Shown piece by piece: positions 1-7,101 of a stretch of DNA of 64,000 nucleotides; the first letter of the stretch is position 1, and the number at the start of each line of letters is the position of its first letter. The notes under the pieces are model-generated. The model ran no database searches. It was given only the letters and a program-made list of their open reading frames with translations, and had not been told where the DNA came from. This DNA comes from Comamonas odontotermitis (GTDB lineage: Bacteria; Pseudomonadota; Gammaproteobacteria; Burkholderiales; Burkholderiaceae_C): assembly GCF_014207855.1 (NCBI RefSeq), contig NZ_JACHKZ010000001.1, positions 186,001 to 250,000 on the forward strand, given 5' to 3'. The position numbers and the translations under genes are program-made.

Positions 1-254
1 TCGGCGCGCTCGCGGATCAGCTGCGCCACGCGATGCAGCACAGCGGCGCGCTCGTGCGGCTTCTTCTGTGCCCAGCCACTGGTACGGAATGCGTGGTCGG
101 CCTTCTGGATGGCCTCTTCCACATCCTGCAGACTGGGCGCGCGCAGGCGGCCCACCACCTCACCGGTGGCCGGATACAGCGTGGCAGATTCGTCGCCACC
201 GCCCAGGCGCCATTCGCCGCCGATGTTGATGGGGAGCAGTTCAAGATTCGACAT
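1..254 (-). CDS. Aldehyde dehydrogenase, N-terminal part (runs off the window)
   Basis: Only the first 84 residues are visible; the rest, including the catalytic Cys and Glu, lies beyond the left edge. The opening INIGGEW and the following YPATGEVVGRL are typical of the N-terminal strand region of NAD(P)-dependent aldehyde dehydrogenases, which oxidise aldehydes to acids in the cytoplasm. The ATG at 254 is preceded by a GAAAGAG ribosome site. It lies 18 nt downstream of the aspartate-dehydrogenase-like gene, so it is probably the last visible gene of the catabolic operon and would oxidise the aldehyde made by the upstream ThDP enzyme. Substrate unknown. Confidence 0.85.
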   Translation of the reverse strand, partial: MSNLELLPINIGGEWRLGGGDESATLYPATGEVVGRLRAPSLQDVEEAIQKADHAFRTSGWAQKKPHERAAVLHRVAQLIRERA

Positions 255-272
255 GATGAAACTCTTTCGTTG

Positions 273-1070
273 TCAGATCACCAGAGGTGCCACCTTGCCG
301 CGCAACGCGCGCACCGCGCTGAACACGGTCAGGGCCGAGGTCTTGGGGTTGGCTGCCAGCGGCTGGTTGCGCATGGTCAGCTCGAAGCTGCCAAAGGCGC
401 CTGCGGCTTCAACCTGGTGCAGGTTCTCGCGCACCGCCGGGTCGGCAATCAGGCGCACGGTGGTACGGTCCAGGCCCAGGCCGGCCAGCGACACGGTGGC
501 GGCCACATTGGCGTTCTTCGGAAACTGCGCGGCCGCCTCCCGGGCCGTGCCTTCGAAAATCACCGTCTCGTTCGCCAATGCATCCAGATCGCGCCCCTGC
601 TCAGCCGGTGTGCCCTTCCAGGCATGTGGCGGCTTGCGACCGGTGTAGCGCACGGTGGAGAGGCCGCCGATGCGGGCTGCAGCCAAGGCATCAATGCCGC
701 CAATGGCGCCAGCAATCAGTTGCACCTGCGTGCGGCCTTCGCGGGCAGCAGCCTCCAGTTGCTCAGGCAGGCCAGCTGCAGACAGCGCGCCCACCGATGC
801 CACGATGCAGGGCACGCCTCGGCGCAGTGCAGGCAGCACATGCTGTTCGATGGCAGCGTGACCTGCTGCTTCCACCACCAGATCAATGCCATCTGCCGGC
901 ACGGCCTGTACAACCTGCGCACCCGGCGCCAGGCGCTGGGCCACGGCACGCGCGGCCTCGGCGCCTTCAGCTGGCACCACGACCGCAGCGATCTGCAGGC
1001 CGACATCGTCCTTCACCAGTTCCAGCAAGGCGGTGCCAATGGCGCCGCAACCGATCAGAGCAATCTGCAT
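273..1070 (-). CDS. nadX: L-aspartate dehydrogenase-like oxidoreductase (NadX family)
   Basis: 265 residues. The N-terminus carries a Rossmann dinucleotide motif (G7-C-G-A-I-G12). The C-terminal half has the NadX/aspartate dehydrogenase signatures FPKNANVAAT and NPKTSALT. Family members interconvert L-aspartate and iminoaspartate/oxaloacetate plus ammonia with NAD(P). No nadA or nadC lies nearby. Instead it sits 40 nt after a ThDP enzyme and before an aldehyde dehydrogenase, so a catabolic deaminating role is more likely here than NAD synthesis. I recall the same neighbourhood in Pseudomonas aeruginosa around PA3504-PA3511 (from memory, unchecked), where the homologue was reported as a true aspartate dehydrogenase. 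A GGAAGGA ribosome site precedes the ATG. Confidence 0.8.
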   Translation of the reverse strand: MQIALIGCGAIGTALLELVKDDVGLQIAAVVVPAEGAEAARAVAQRLAPGAQVVQAVPADGIDLVVEAAGHAAIEQHVLPALRRGVPCIVASVGALSAAGLPEQLEAAAREGRTQVQLIAGAIGGIDALAAARIGGLSTVRYTGRKPPHAWKGTPAEQGRDLDALANETVIFEGTAREAAAQFPKNANVAATVSLAGLGLDRTTVRLIADPAVRENLHQVEAAGAFGSFELTMRNQPLAANPKTSALTVFSAVRALRGKVAPLVI

Positions 1071-1110
1071 GGTGTGGGTCCTTCCAGGTTTTATCCGGTC
1101 TTGTCAGGTC

Positions 1111-2805
1111 TTACTGGGTCTTGGTGGCCGGAATCTGGTCCAGCTTGTTCACCGGAGGGCCGGAGAATGCGGTCTTGAAACTGCCAATGGAGCGCATGTC
1201 GATCTCCAGCAGGAAAGGCCCTTTTTTGCTCCATGCAGACTCCAGCACAGCTGGCAGCTCATCGAAGTTCTGCACCCGGGCATGGGGCAGGTGGATCGAA
1301 GCGCACAGCTGCGCATAGTCAGGCGTGTGCAGCTCCACATAGCAGCGGCGGCCGCCATAGGAGGCATCCTGGATGTTCTGGATCACGCCGTAGCGCTGGT
1401 CGTTCATCAGCACGATCAGCGTGTCGCACTCTTCCTGCACCAGCGTGGCAAGCTCACCCAGGTTCAGGATGAAACCACCATCGCCCGCCAGGCCCAGCGT
1501 TTTGCGGCCCGAGCCGCTTTGCGCCGCGCCGATGGCCGCGCCAATGGCCATGGGCATACCCATGCCAATGCCGCCGCCCGTGGCGTGCACACCAGCGTTG
1601 GGCTCGAAAAACCGCAGCTCGCGGTTGCCCCAGGTGCTGTTGGAGACAGTCACGTCACGCACCCAGTTGAAGTTGCGACCCACCACCTGCTGCAGCTGTT
1701 GCACCAAAGTGCTGTAGGGGCCCAGGCCATCGCGCATGGTGGCCACAACTTCATCGTGCACTTGGCGCAGATCGGCCAGCAGCTCGGGATCGGCCCGGTA
1801 GCCGCGCGCTTCCAGCCGATCAGCCAGACCGTTCAGCGCCAGGGCCGAGTCGCCGCAGACAAAGCCATCGTCGATGTAGCAGCGGCCTTGCTGGGCAGCG
1901 TCCACATCAATGCGCAGCAGCGGGCGCGGCAGCTGGAGCTCGTACTTCAGCGTCTCGTTGCTGCGCAGGCGCGTACCCACGGCCAGCATGGCGTCGCAGC
2001 GTTGGTAGAAGGCTTCGACAGGTTTTTGGATGTTGTAGGCGCCCAGCGAGGCCGGATCGTCTTCAGGCACAATGCCGCGGCCCTGGCCCGTGCTGACAAT
2101 GCCAAAGCCCAGGGCTTTGAGGCGCCGCACGGCAGCACCGGCATGGCGCGCACCGCCGCCCAGCCACAGCAGCGGGCGTCGGGCCTTGGCCAGCGTGTCT
2201 GCCAGCGCGTCCAGTGCCGCTTCGTTGGGTGCCAGAACAGCCACCGGCAAAGGCGACCAGTCGGAGGGCATGTCGATCACGCTTTGCTGGATGTCGATGG
2301 GTATTTCGACGCTCACCGGGCCCGTGGGCGCGGTCATCGCAGCCTGTACCGCGGCCTTCAAGGTGGACAGGCAGGTTTCGGCGCTGCGCACCCGAAATGC
2401 GGCTTTGGAGACGGCGCCCAGCATGGTGAGCTGGTCGGGCGCCTCGTGGATATAGGACAGCTTCTGGTCGAGGTACTGGGTCTCGATCTGGCCGGTGATA
2501 TGCAGCAGCGGAGTGCCTGCGGTGTAGGCCTCCACCAGGCTGCCTGCGATGTTGCCTGCTGCCGGGCCGGTGCTGGTGATGCATACGCCCAGGCTGGAAG
2601 TGGAGCGGGCACAGGCGTCCGCCATGTTGCCAGCGCCCGCCTCGCCGCGCGCCATCACAAATCGCACCTTGCCGCGCGCGAACATCGCGTCAAGGATCGG
2701 CATGTTGTGGATGGAAATCACCCCGAAGGCAGCCTTCACGCCGCAGTGCTCAAGAAATTCGGCAACGGCGGCGCCGACAGTGATTTGTGGTGCGGTAGAT
2801 GTCAT
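1111..2805 (-). CDS. Thiamine diphosphate-dependent decarboxylase/acetolactate synthase-like enzyme
   Basis: 564 residues, the full length of the IlvB/benzoylformate decarboxylase superfamily. The N-terminal pyrimidine-binding domain has the catalytic Glu54 in MARGEAG, a central domain follows, and the C-terminal pyrophosphate domain has the metal-ThDP motif G441-D-G443 ending in N468-D469. Enzymes of this fold decarboxylate 2-oxo acids to aldehydes or join them. With an aldehyde dehydrogenase two genes downstream, decarboxylation to an aldehyde is the simplest reading. There is no ilvN-type small subunit nearby, which argues against a biosynthetic acetolactate synthase. The 157-nt gap upstream holds a hairpin-rich repeat rather than a gene. 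Confidence 0.85.
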   Translation of the reverse strand: MTSTAPQITVGAAVAEFLEHCGVKAAFGVISIHNMPILDAMFARGKVRFVMARGEAGAGNMADACARSTSSLGVCITSTGPAAGNIAGSLVEAYTAGTPLLHITGQIETQYLDQKLSYIHEAPDQLTMLGAVSKAAFRVRSAETCLSTLKAAVQAAMTAPTGPVSVEIPIDIQQSVIDMPSDWSPLPVAVLAPNEAALDALADTLAKARRPLLWLGGGARHAGAAVRRLKALGFGIVSTGQGRGIVPEDDPASLGAYNIQKPVEAFYQRCDAMLAVGTRLRSNETLKYELQLPRPLLRIDVDAAQQGRCYIDDGFVCGDSALALNGLADRLEARGYRADPELLADLRQVHDEVVATMRDGLGPYSTLVQQLQQVVGRNFNWVRDVTVSNSTWGNRELRFFEPNAGVHATGGGIGMGMPMAIGAAIGAAQSGSGRKTLGLAGDGGFILNLGELATLVQEECDTLIVLMNDQRYGVIQNIQDASYGGRRCYVELHTPDYAQLCASIHLPHARVQNFDELPAVLESAWSKKGPFLLEIDMRSIGSFKTAFSGPPVNKLDQIPATKTQ

Positions 2806-2865
2806 GGTCTTGTCAGATCCGTATTAGTGATAGCAGGCGCTGCGCATGCCACCGGCGCAGTTCAT

Positions 2866-2955
2866 CGGCGGGACGCCAAGCAAGGGCCGCTCCGCAGCGA
2901 GGGCGTCGTCTCCCTCCCGCGAAGCGAGAGAGGGGGAAGCGGCGTCAGCCGCACA
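2866..2955. repeat. GC-rich hairpin element (REP-like) inside the operon
   Basis: Lies between the ThDP-enzyme gene and the second SDR gene. It has two potential hairpins: TCCCTC/GAGGGGGA at 2911-2937 around CGCGAAGCG, and the exact GCGGC-GTCA-GCCGC at 2939-2952. The CGCTTCGCG core with flanking C-runs resembles an intergenic element I remember as common in Comamonadaceae. It is the only copy in the window. On the RNA it could act as a stabilising or attenuating structure between operon segments; that is inference. Confidence 0.45.
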
Positions 2956-2962
2956 GGGGGTG

Positions 2963-3769
2963 TTACACATGTCTGGAAAGACCTCCGGACACATCGATAT
3001 GGCTGCCCGTCGTGTACGACGACAGGGGGCTGGCAAGAAAGGTGATGGCCTGCGCGGCCTCACGGGGCAGGCCCAGGCGTGCCAGCGGAATGGATTTCTT
3101 GGTGGCGAGCGCACCGGTCCAGGCGGCCCAGTCCTGCGACTTGTCTTCGCGCGCCTCGAAGCGGCGGCGCCATTGGCCCGACTCGATCAGACCCACCAGG
3201 ATGCCGTTGACGCGCACGCCCTGCGGCGCAAATTCGGTGGCCATGGAACGCACCAGGTTCTTGAGACCAGCGCGCGCAGCCGAGGTGGCCACCATGTGCG
3301 GCTCGGGTTGGGATGCCAGCAGCGAATTCACGCAGACGATGGCGGCATCGCGCCCTTGGGCGGATTGCTGCAACTGGGGCAGAAAGGCCCGCGTGGGATG
3401 GATGACGGAGAAGAATTTCAGGTGCAGTTCCTGGCTCCAGGCTTCGTCGGAGGTATCGGCAAAGGTCGACACACGGCCCTGGCCTGCGTTGTTGATCAGA
3501 ATGCTTGCTGTGCCCAGCACCTGCTGCGCCTGGGTGGCGAAGCGTTGCACGTCTTCTGCATTCAGCACGTCGCAGACGGCAGCCAGCAGACGGGCCTTGG
3601 GGTGGCGCTCGCGCAGGGCAGCTTCGGCAGTGCGCAGGCGCTCCTCGTTGCGCCCGCAGAAGGCCACGGTAGCGCCCTGCTCCAGCAGCAGCTCCACTGT
3701 CGCCAGGCCAATACCGGACGATCCGCCAGTGACCACCGCCACCACATCCTTGATCTGGAAAGCACTCAT
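2963..3769 (-). CDS. SDR-family protein with substituted catalytic Tyr/Lys
   Basis: 268 residues from the ATG at 3769, chosen because an AAGGA ribosome site lies 9 nt upstream; a longer frame to 3829 would run into the IclR gene. The Rossmann motif TGGSSGIG (14-21), NNAG (93-96) and Ser149 are intact. At the usual spacing of 13 residues after the Ser, the YxxxK motif reads T162-S-A-A-R166, so Tyr is replaced by Thr and Lys by Arg. Cofactor binding is expected, but normal SDR proton relay is not. It could be a divergent reductase, a lyase-like or a structural member. It lies 13 nt after the IclR gene in the catabolic operon. Confidence 0.85.
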   Translation of the reverse strand: MSAFQIKDVVAVVTGGSSGIGLATVELLLEQGATVAFCGRNEERLRTAEAALRERHPKARLLAAVCDVLNAEDVQRFATQAQQVLGTASILINNAGQGRVSTFADTSDEAWSQELHLKFFSVIHPTRAFLPQLQQSAQGRDAAIVCVNSLLASQPEPHMVATSAARAGLKNLVRSMATEFAPQGVRVNGILVGLIESGQWRRRFEAREDKSQDWAAWTGALATKKSIPLARLGLPREAAQAITFLASPLSSYTTGSHIDVSGGLSRHV

Positions 3770-3782
3770 TTGCAATATTCCT

Positions 3783-4619
3783 TCAATGTCCCGGCATGGA
3801 CAGAACCCGGGCACCGGCTTGTGCCTCACGGCGGTAGTTCAGCAGGCCCGAGAGCTCATCGGCTGCTGCACATACACGCTCGGCGACGCCTGCTGCCTTG
3901 GCCTGACCCGCATGCGGTGACGGAATCGTGGAGCCCAGCGCAGCCACGATGCGACCGCTGTGGTCACGCACGGGCGCCGCGACGGTGGAGATCGAGGTTT
4001 CGTAAAAGCCCTCACCGAAGACGTAGCCGCGCTCGCGGTCGACCTCGATCAGGTTGAACAGGTCGAGCGCGGTTCTGGGGGTGTTCGGCGAGAACGCTTC
4101 CAGATGCTCTTCCGGGTAGAGCGCGCGCAGTTCCGCCAATGAAAAGTCCAGGAGCAGCACACGGCCGAAAACCGTGCCGTGCGCCGCCAGCCGGGTGCCT
4201 ACGTGCACGGCGCTGGCCAGAGGCCGCGGCGGCGTGACCTTGGCGACGTAGACAATCGAGCGGTTGTCTCGCACCACGATATTGCAGGGGTAGCTGATTT
4301 CGTCGCACAAGCGGGCGATGACAGGCTGGCCCAGCTCCGTCAGCTCCAGGGACGACAGGTACTCGAAGCCCAGGCGCAGCACGGCCATGCCGAGACGGTA
4401 TTCGGTGCCGCCGTCGATGCGCTCCAGAAAGCCCATGCCTTCTAGCGTGTTGAGCATGCGGAACACCGTGGCACGGGGCAGCTCCAGTCGGCGCGCCAGC
4501 TCCGGGGCGCCCAGGGTGCGGCTGTCGCGGCCAAACTCCTGCAGCAGGCGCAATCCGCGCTCCAGCGCTGGCACCACGTACTTTTCAGAGCCGGTTTCGG
4601 AAGGGTTGGTCTGTGTCAT
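3783..4619 (-). CDS. IclR-family transcriptional regulator
   Basis: 278 residues. An N-terminal winged helix-turn-helix spans about residues 15-75 (ALERGLRLLQEFG, LPRATVFRMLNTLE) and an IclR effector-binding domain about residues 95-270 (AAHGTVFGRVLL, GEGFYETSISTVAAPV). IclR proteins control catabolic genes in response to small acids. This gene is unusual in lying inside the operon, 15 nt after the hydrolase gene and 13 nt before the SDR, rather than divergent from it, so it probably regulates its own transcription together with the pathway. AGGA is spaced 8 nt before the ATG. Confidence 0.9.
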   Translation of the reverse strand: MTQTNPSETGSEKYVVPALERGLRLLQEFGRDSRTLGAPELARRLELPRATVFRMLNTLEGMGFLERIDGGTEYRLGMAVLRLGFEYLSSLELTELGQPVIARLCDEISYPCNIVVRDNRSIVYVAKVTPPRPLASAVHVGTRLAAHGTVFGRVLLLDFSLAELRALYPEEHLEAFSPNTPRTALDLFNLIEVDRERGYVFGEGFYETSISTVAAPVRDHSGRIVAALGSTIPSPHAGQAKAAGVAERVCAAADELSGLLNYRREAQAGARVLSMPGH

Positions 4620-4634
4620 TGCTGTATTCCTGGT

Positions 4635-5513
4635 TCAAAGTAAGAAGGCTCTATCTTCGATCCATTCGGCCACCGCGCCGGGTTTTTCAACCGGACTGGC
4701 ATGGCCTGCATCAGCGATGCTGGAAAAAGGCACCTGCCAGGCTCCGGCCCAGCGGCGGCAGGCTGCAGGGGTGGTGACCACATCGTGCTCGCCACAAGCA
4801 ATGTGCACAGGCACGGGCAGCGGCGCATGCCTGCCCAGGTCGCTGTCGCACAGCATGTTCACGGCCTGGCGGTAGCCGCCATCGTGCATGCGCGATGTGC
4901 TCCAGCGCACCCACTCGCGCGCCAGTGCGTCCGCGCCAGGACTGAGCAGTCGCTGGTCGATGCGTTGCGCAAGGCCCGCCACGCCCAGCGTGTCGAGCGA
5001 GGCATTGCGCTCGCTGCGCACCTTTTCGCGGGCAGCTACATCGTGCGAGCCATAGCCGCCAGCAGGGCTGAGCAATAGCACGCCTGCCAGCGCCTGGGGT
5101 GCGTATTGCGCAGCGCAGGCCGCTGCCATCAACGCCCCCAGCGAATGGCCCACCAGCACCACTGGGCCCCGCACCTCTGCGGCCAGCCAGGCGCCCAGAC
5201 GTGCGGCATAGTCGGTATCGTGCGGATGGGTCTGCGGCAGGGCTGTGCTCGCACCATAGCCGGGCGCATCCCAGGCCAGCACGCGCCAGTCAGGGCGTAG
5301 CGCCAATGCCACATCCAGCCACGAGGCCGCCGACGAGCTGATGCCATGCAGCAGCACTACGGTCTGCGCGGCAACACCGGCGGCCGGGCGCTCGCGCACA
5401 GCCAGCTGCACGCCATCGGGCAGCGCTACCGAGCGCTGCGCGAACTGCGATTCCAGCTGTTGCGCCTTGCGCATGAGCGCTTCGCTCCAGAGGGTGGCGG
5501 TGTCGGTCGTCAT
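4635..5513 (-). CDS. Alpha/beta-fold hydrolase
   Basis: 292 residues. The alpha/beta hydrolase core has an oxyanion-hole HG at 56-57, the nucleophile elbow GHSLG with Ser124, Asp244 in ACGEHDVV and His271 in DAGHASP, forming a plausible Ser-Asp-His triad. The overall pattern resembles MhpC-type C-C hydrolases and esterases; the substrate cannot be read from sequence. There is no signal peptide, so it is cytoplasmic. It lies 18 nt after the cupin gene and 15 nt before the IclR gene in the operon; AAGG precedes the ATG. It may hydrolyse an ester, lactone or 1,3-diketone intermediate of the pathway. Confidence 0.85.
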   Translation of the reverse strand: MTTDTATLWSEALMRKAQQLESQFAQRSVALPDGVQLAVRERPAAGVAAQTVVLLHGISSSAASWLDVALALRPDWRVLAWDAPGYGASTALPQTHPHDTDYAARLGAWLAAEVRGPVVLVGHSLGALMAAACAAQYAPQALAGVLLLSPAGGYGSHDVAAREKVRSERNASLDTLGVAGLAQRIDQRLLSPGADALAREWVRWSTSRMHDGGYRQAVNMLCDSDLGRHAPLPVPVHIACGEHDVVTTPAACRRWAGAWQVPFSSIADAGHASPVEKPGAVAEWIEDRAFLL

Positions 5514-5531
5514 GGTGCAGGCCTTGCTGGA

Positions 5532-6062
5532 TCAGCGCTTGATCTTGGCGAGCGGATGGTCGGCCGGGTAGGTCGGCGTGATCGGTTTCTTGGCGCCCAG
5601 CATCACGCACATCAGCGCGTCTTCGTCGCCAATGTTGATCTCTTCGCGGTACACACCCGGGGGCACCGAGATCACGTCGCGGTCGGTCATCACGGTCTCG
5701 AAGCGCTCGCCCTCGGGCGTGGTCAGCACCACCTTGAGCTTGCCGCGCATCAGGAAGAACACCTCTTCCACATCCACATGGATATGCGGCGGGCCTTCAT
5801 TGCCAGCGGGGATCACCATCGTGGAGAAGGTGAAGTGCTCGGAGGGGATGGTGTTGCTGTCGGAGGCAACACCGGTGCCGCCAGTGCCGATGTAGCGCAT
5901 CTGGCCACGGCGGTATTTGGGGTCGAAGTCGGCCTGGAACTTCAGCGCGTCGAAATCGTACTTGCGGGTGGAGAAGCGCGCGATGCGCGTCTCCATCCAG
6001 TCCTTGAGGCTTGCGCCTGCGGGACGATCCCAGGTGGGGGGAATATTCTGCTGTTCGCTCAT
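5532..6062 (-). CDS. Cupin-domain protein with incomplete second metal motif
   Basis: 176 residues, single cupin barrel. Motif 1 is intact (H93-x-H95, E99/E100, G107 in PPHIHVDVEEVFFLMRG). Motif 2 reads VPPGVYREE, with no His where the fourth metal ligand normally lies (Arg139 or the adjacent Glu140/141 takes its place). Cupins of this kind act as dioxygenases, isomerases or ligand-binding proteins. The altered motif could mean a three-residue metal site or a non-enzymatic role. AAGGAG precedes the ATG, and the gene lies between the first SDR and the hydrolase in the catabolic operon. Confidence 0.8.
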   Translation of the reverse strand: MSEQQNIPPTWDRPAGASLKDWMETRIARFSTRKYDFDALKFQADFDPKYRRGQMRYIGTGGTGVASDSNTIPSEHFTFSTMVIPAGNEGPPHIHVDVEEVFFLMRGKLKVVLTTPEGERFETVMTDRDVISVPPGVYREEINIGDEDALMCVMLGAKKPITPTYPADHPLAKIKR

Positions 6063-6078
6063 GGTTCGCTCCTTGCGG

Positions 6079-6855
6079 TTAATTCATGACAAAGCCGCCG
6101 TTGACGGCAAGAACCTGGCCCGTGACGAAGCGCGCCCCGTCCGACATGGCGTAGACCACAGCGCCCGCCACGTCCTCGGGCATCTGCTCACGCTGCAGTG
6201 CGCGTTGGTCGATGTAGAGCCGGTGGCGCGCCTCGGGCACGTACTGCGTGGCCTCCACCAGCACCAGGCCCGGCGCCACGGCGTTGACGGTGATGCCGTC
6301 GGCGCCCATCTCGCGCGCCATGGCATGCGTCATCGCAATCACGGCGCCCTTGCTGGCCACGTAGGCCATCAGGTTGGGCGCGCCCCACAACGCGGTGTCA
6401 GAGGCCAGATGCACAACAGCGCCACGGCCGCTTTCACGCAACGCGGGGCGGCAGGCGCGGGTCATCAGCCAGGTGCCGCGCACATTCACATCCATTACCT
6501 GGTCCCACTTGGCCAGTTCAATGTCGTCCATGCCCTTGCCGCCGGAATCGGTCACTGCCGCGTTGTTGACCAGGCCGTCCAGCCCGCCCAGTTCGCGCAC
6601 CGCCTGCTCCGCGCATTGCTGCACCGAAGCTGGATCGGAGACATCGACGCGAATGCCAATGGCAGAAAAGCCACGCCCCTGCAGCGCAGCCACCGATTGC
6701 GGCAGCAGGTCTGCACGCAGATCGGCCAGCGCCACATGGGCGCCGTGCTCGCACAAGGCCTGTGCAAAAGCAAAGCCCAGGCCACGCGCGGCACCGGTCA
6801 CCAGAATGCGACGGCCTTGCAACTGGCCAATTTGCGGCATGGGTGTGAGGTTCAT
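6079..6855 (-). CDS. SDR-family NAD(P)-dependent oxidoreductase
   Basis: 258 residues from the ATG at 6855; AGGTGA lies 8 nt upstream, whereas the earlier in-frame GTG at 6867 overlaps that ribosome site. It is a classical SDR: TGAARGLG (20-27), NNAA (97-100), Ser152, Tyr165 and Lys169, with the C-terminal GGFV. It should oxidise or reduce a hydroxyl/keto group in the cytoplasm. First gene of the catabolic operon, 16 nt before the cupin. Unlike the second SDR of the operon, its catalytic triad is complete. Confidence 0.88.
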   Translation of the reverse strand: MNLTPMPQIGQLQGRRILVTGAARGLGFAFAQALCEHGAHVALADLRADLLPQSVAALQGRGFSAIGIRVDVSDPASVQQCAEQAVRELGGLDGLVNNAAVTDSGGKGMDDIELAKWDQVMDVNVRGTWLMTRACRPALRESGRGAVVHLASDTALWGAPNLMAYVASKGAVIAMTHAMAREMGADGITVNAVAPGLVLVEATQYVPEARHRLYIDQRALQREQMPEDVAGAVVYAMSDGARFVTGQVLAVNGGFVMN

Positions 6856-6860
6856 GATTC

Positions 6861-6895
6861 GTTTCACCTAAGAAACAATGATTAATTCCTGAAAC
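6861..6895. promoter_or_regulatory. Candidate operator at the head of the catabolic operon
   Basis: GTTTC-ACCTAA-GAAAC (6861-6876) is an inverted repeat with 5-nt arms, and a second GAAAC lies at 6891-6895. They overlap the leader and ribosome site of the first operon gene. Placement suits repression by the operon's own IclR protein, but short arms like these can arise by chance. The rest of the 246-nt gap up to the MFS gene shows nothing else certain. Confidence 0.3.
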
Positions 6896-7101
6896 AACGC
6901 AAGTGTAGCGATCACTCCAGGGGGGTAATTCAGAGGGGAAACCCTAGGAAATGGGCTCAATGGAGCGGAAAATGACGCGGAGCCTGGCCTCGTCGAATGC
7001 GGTAATGGCGATAGAAATCAGCCCGCAGACCGCACTGCGTATGCGCGATCCGCTATCGAATCAGGGTGATATGTCCGGGGCGCGCTGCCACCGGTCACCC
7101 A

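Noticed and set aside
1-6855. The left-edge operon as an NAD biosynthesis locus because of the nadX-like gene.
   Set aside because: nadA and nadC are not present and the neighbours are catabolic enzymes.
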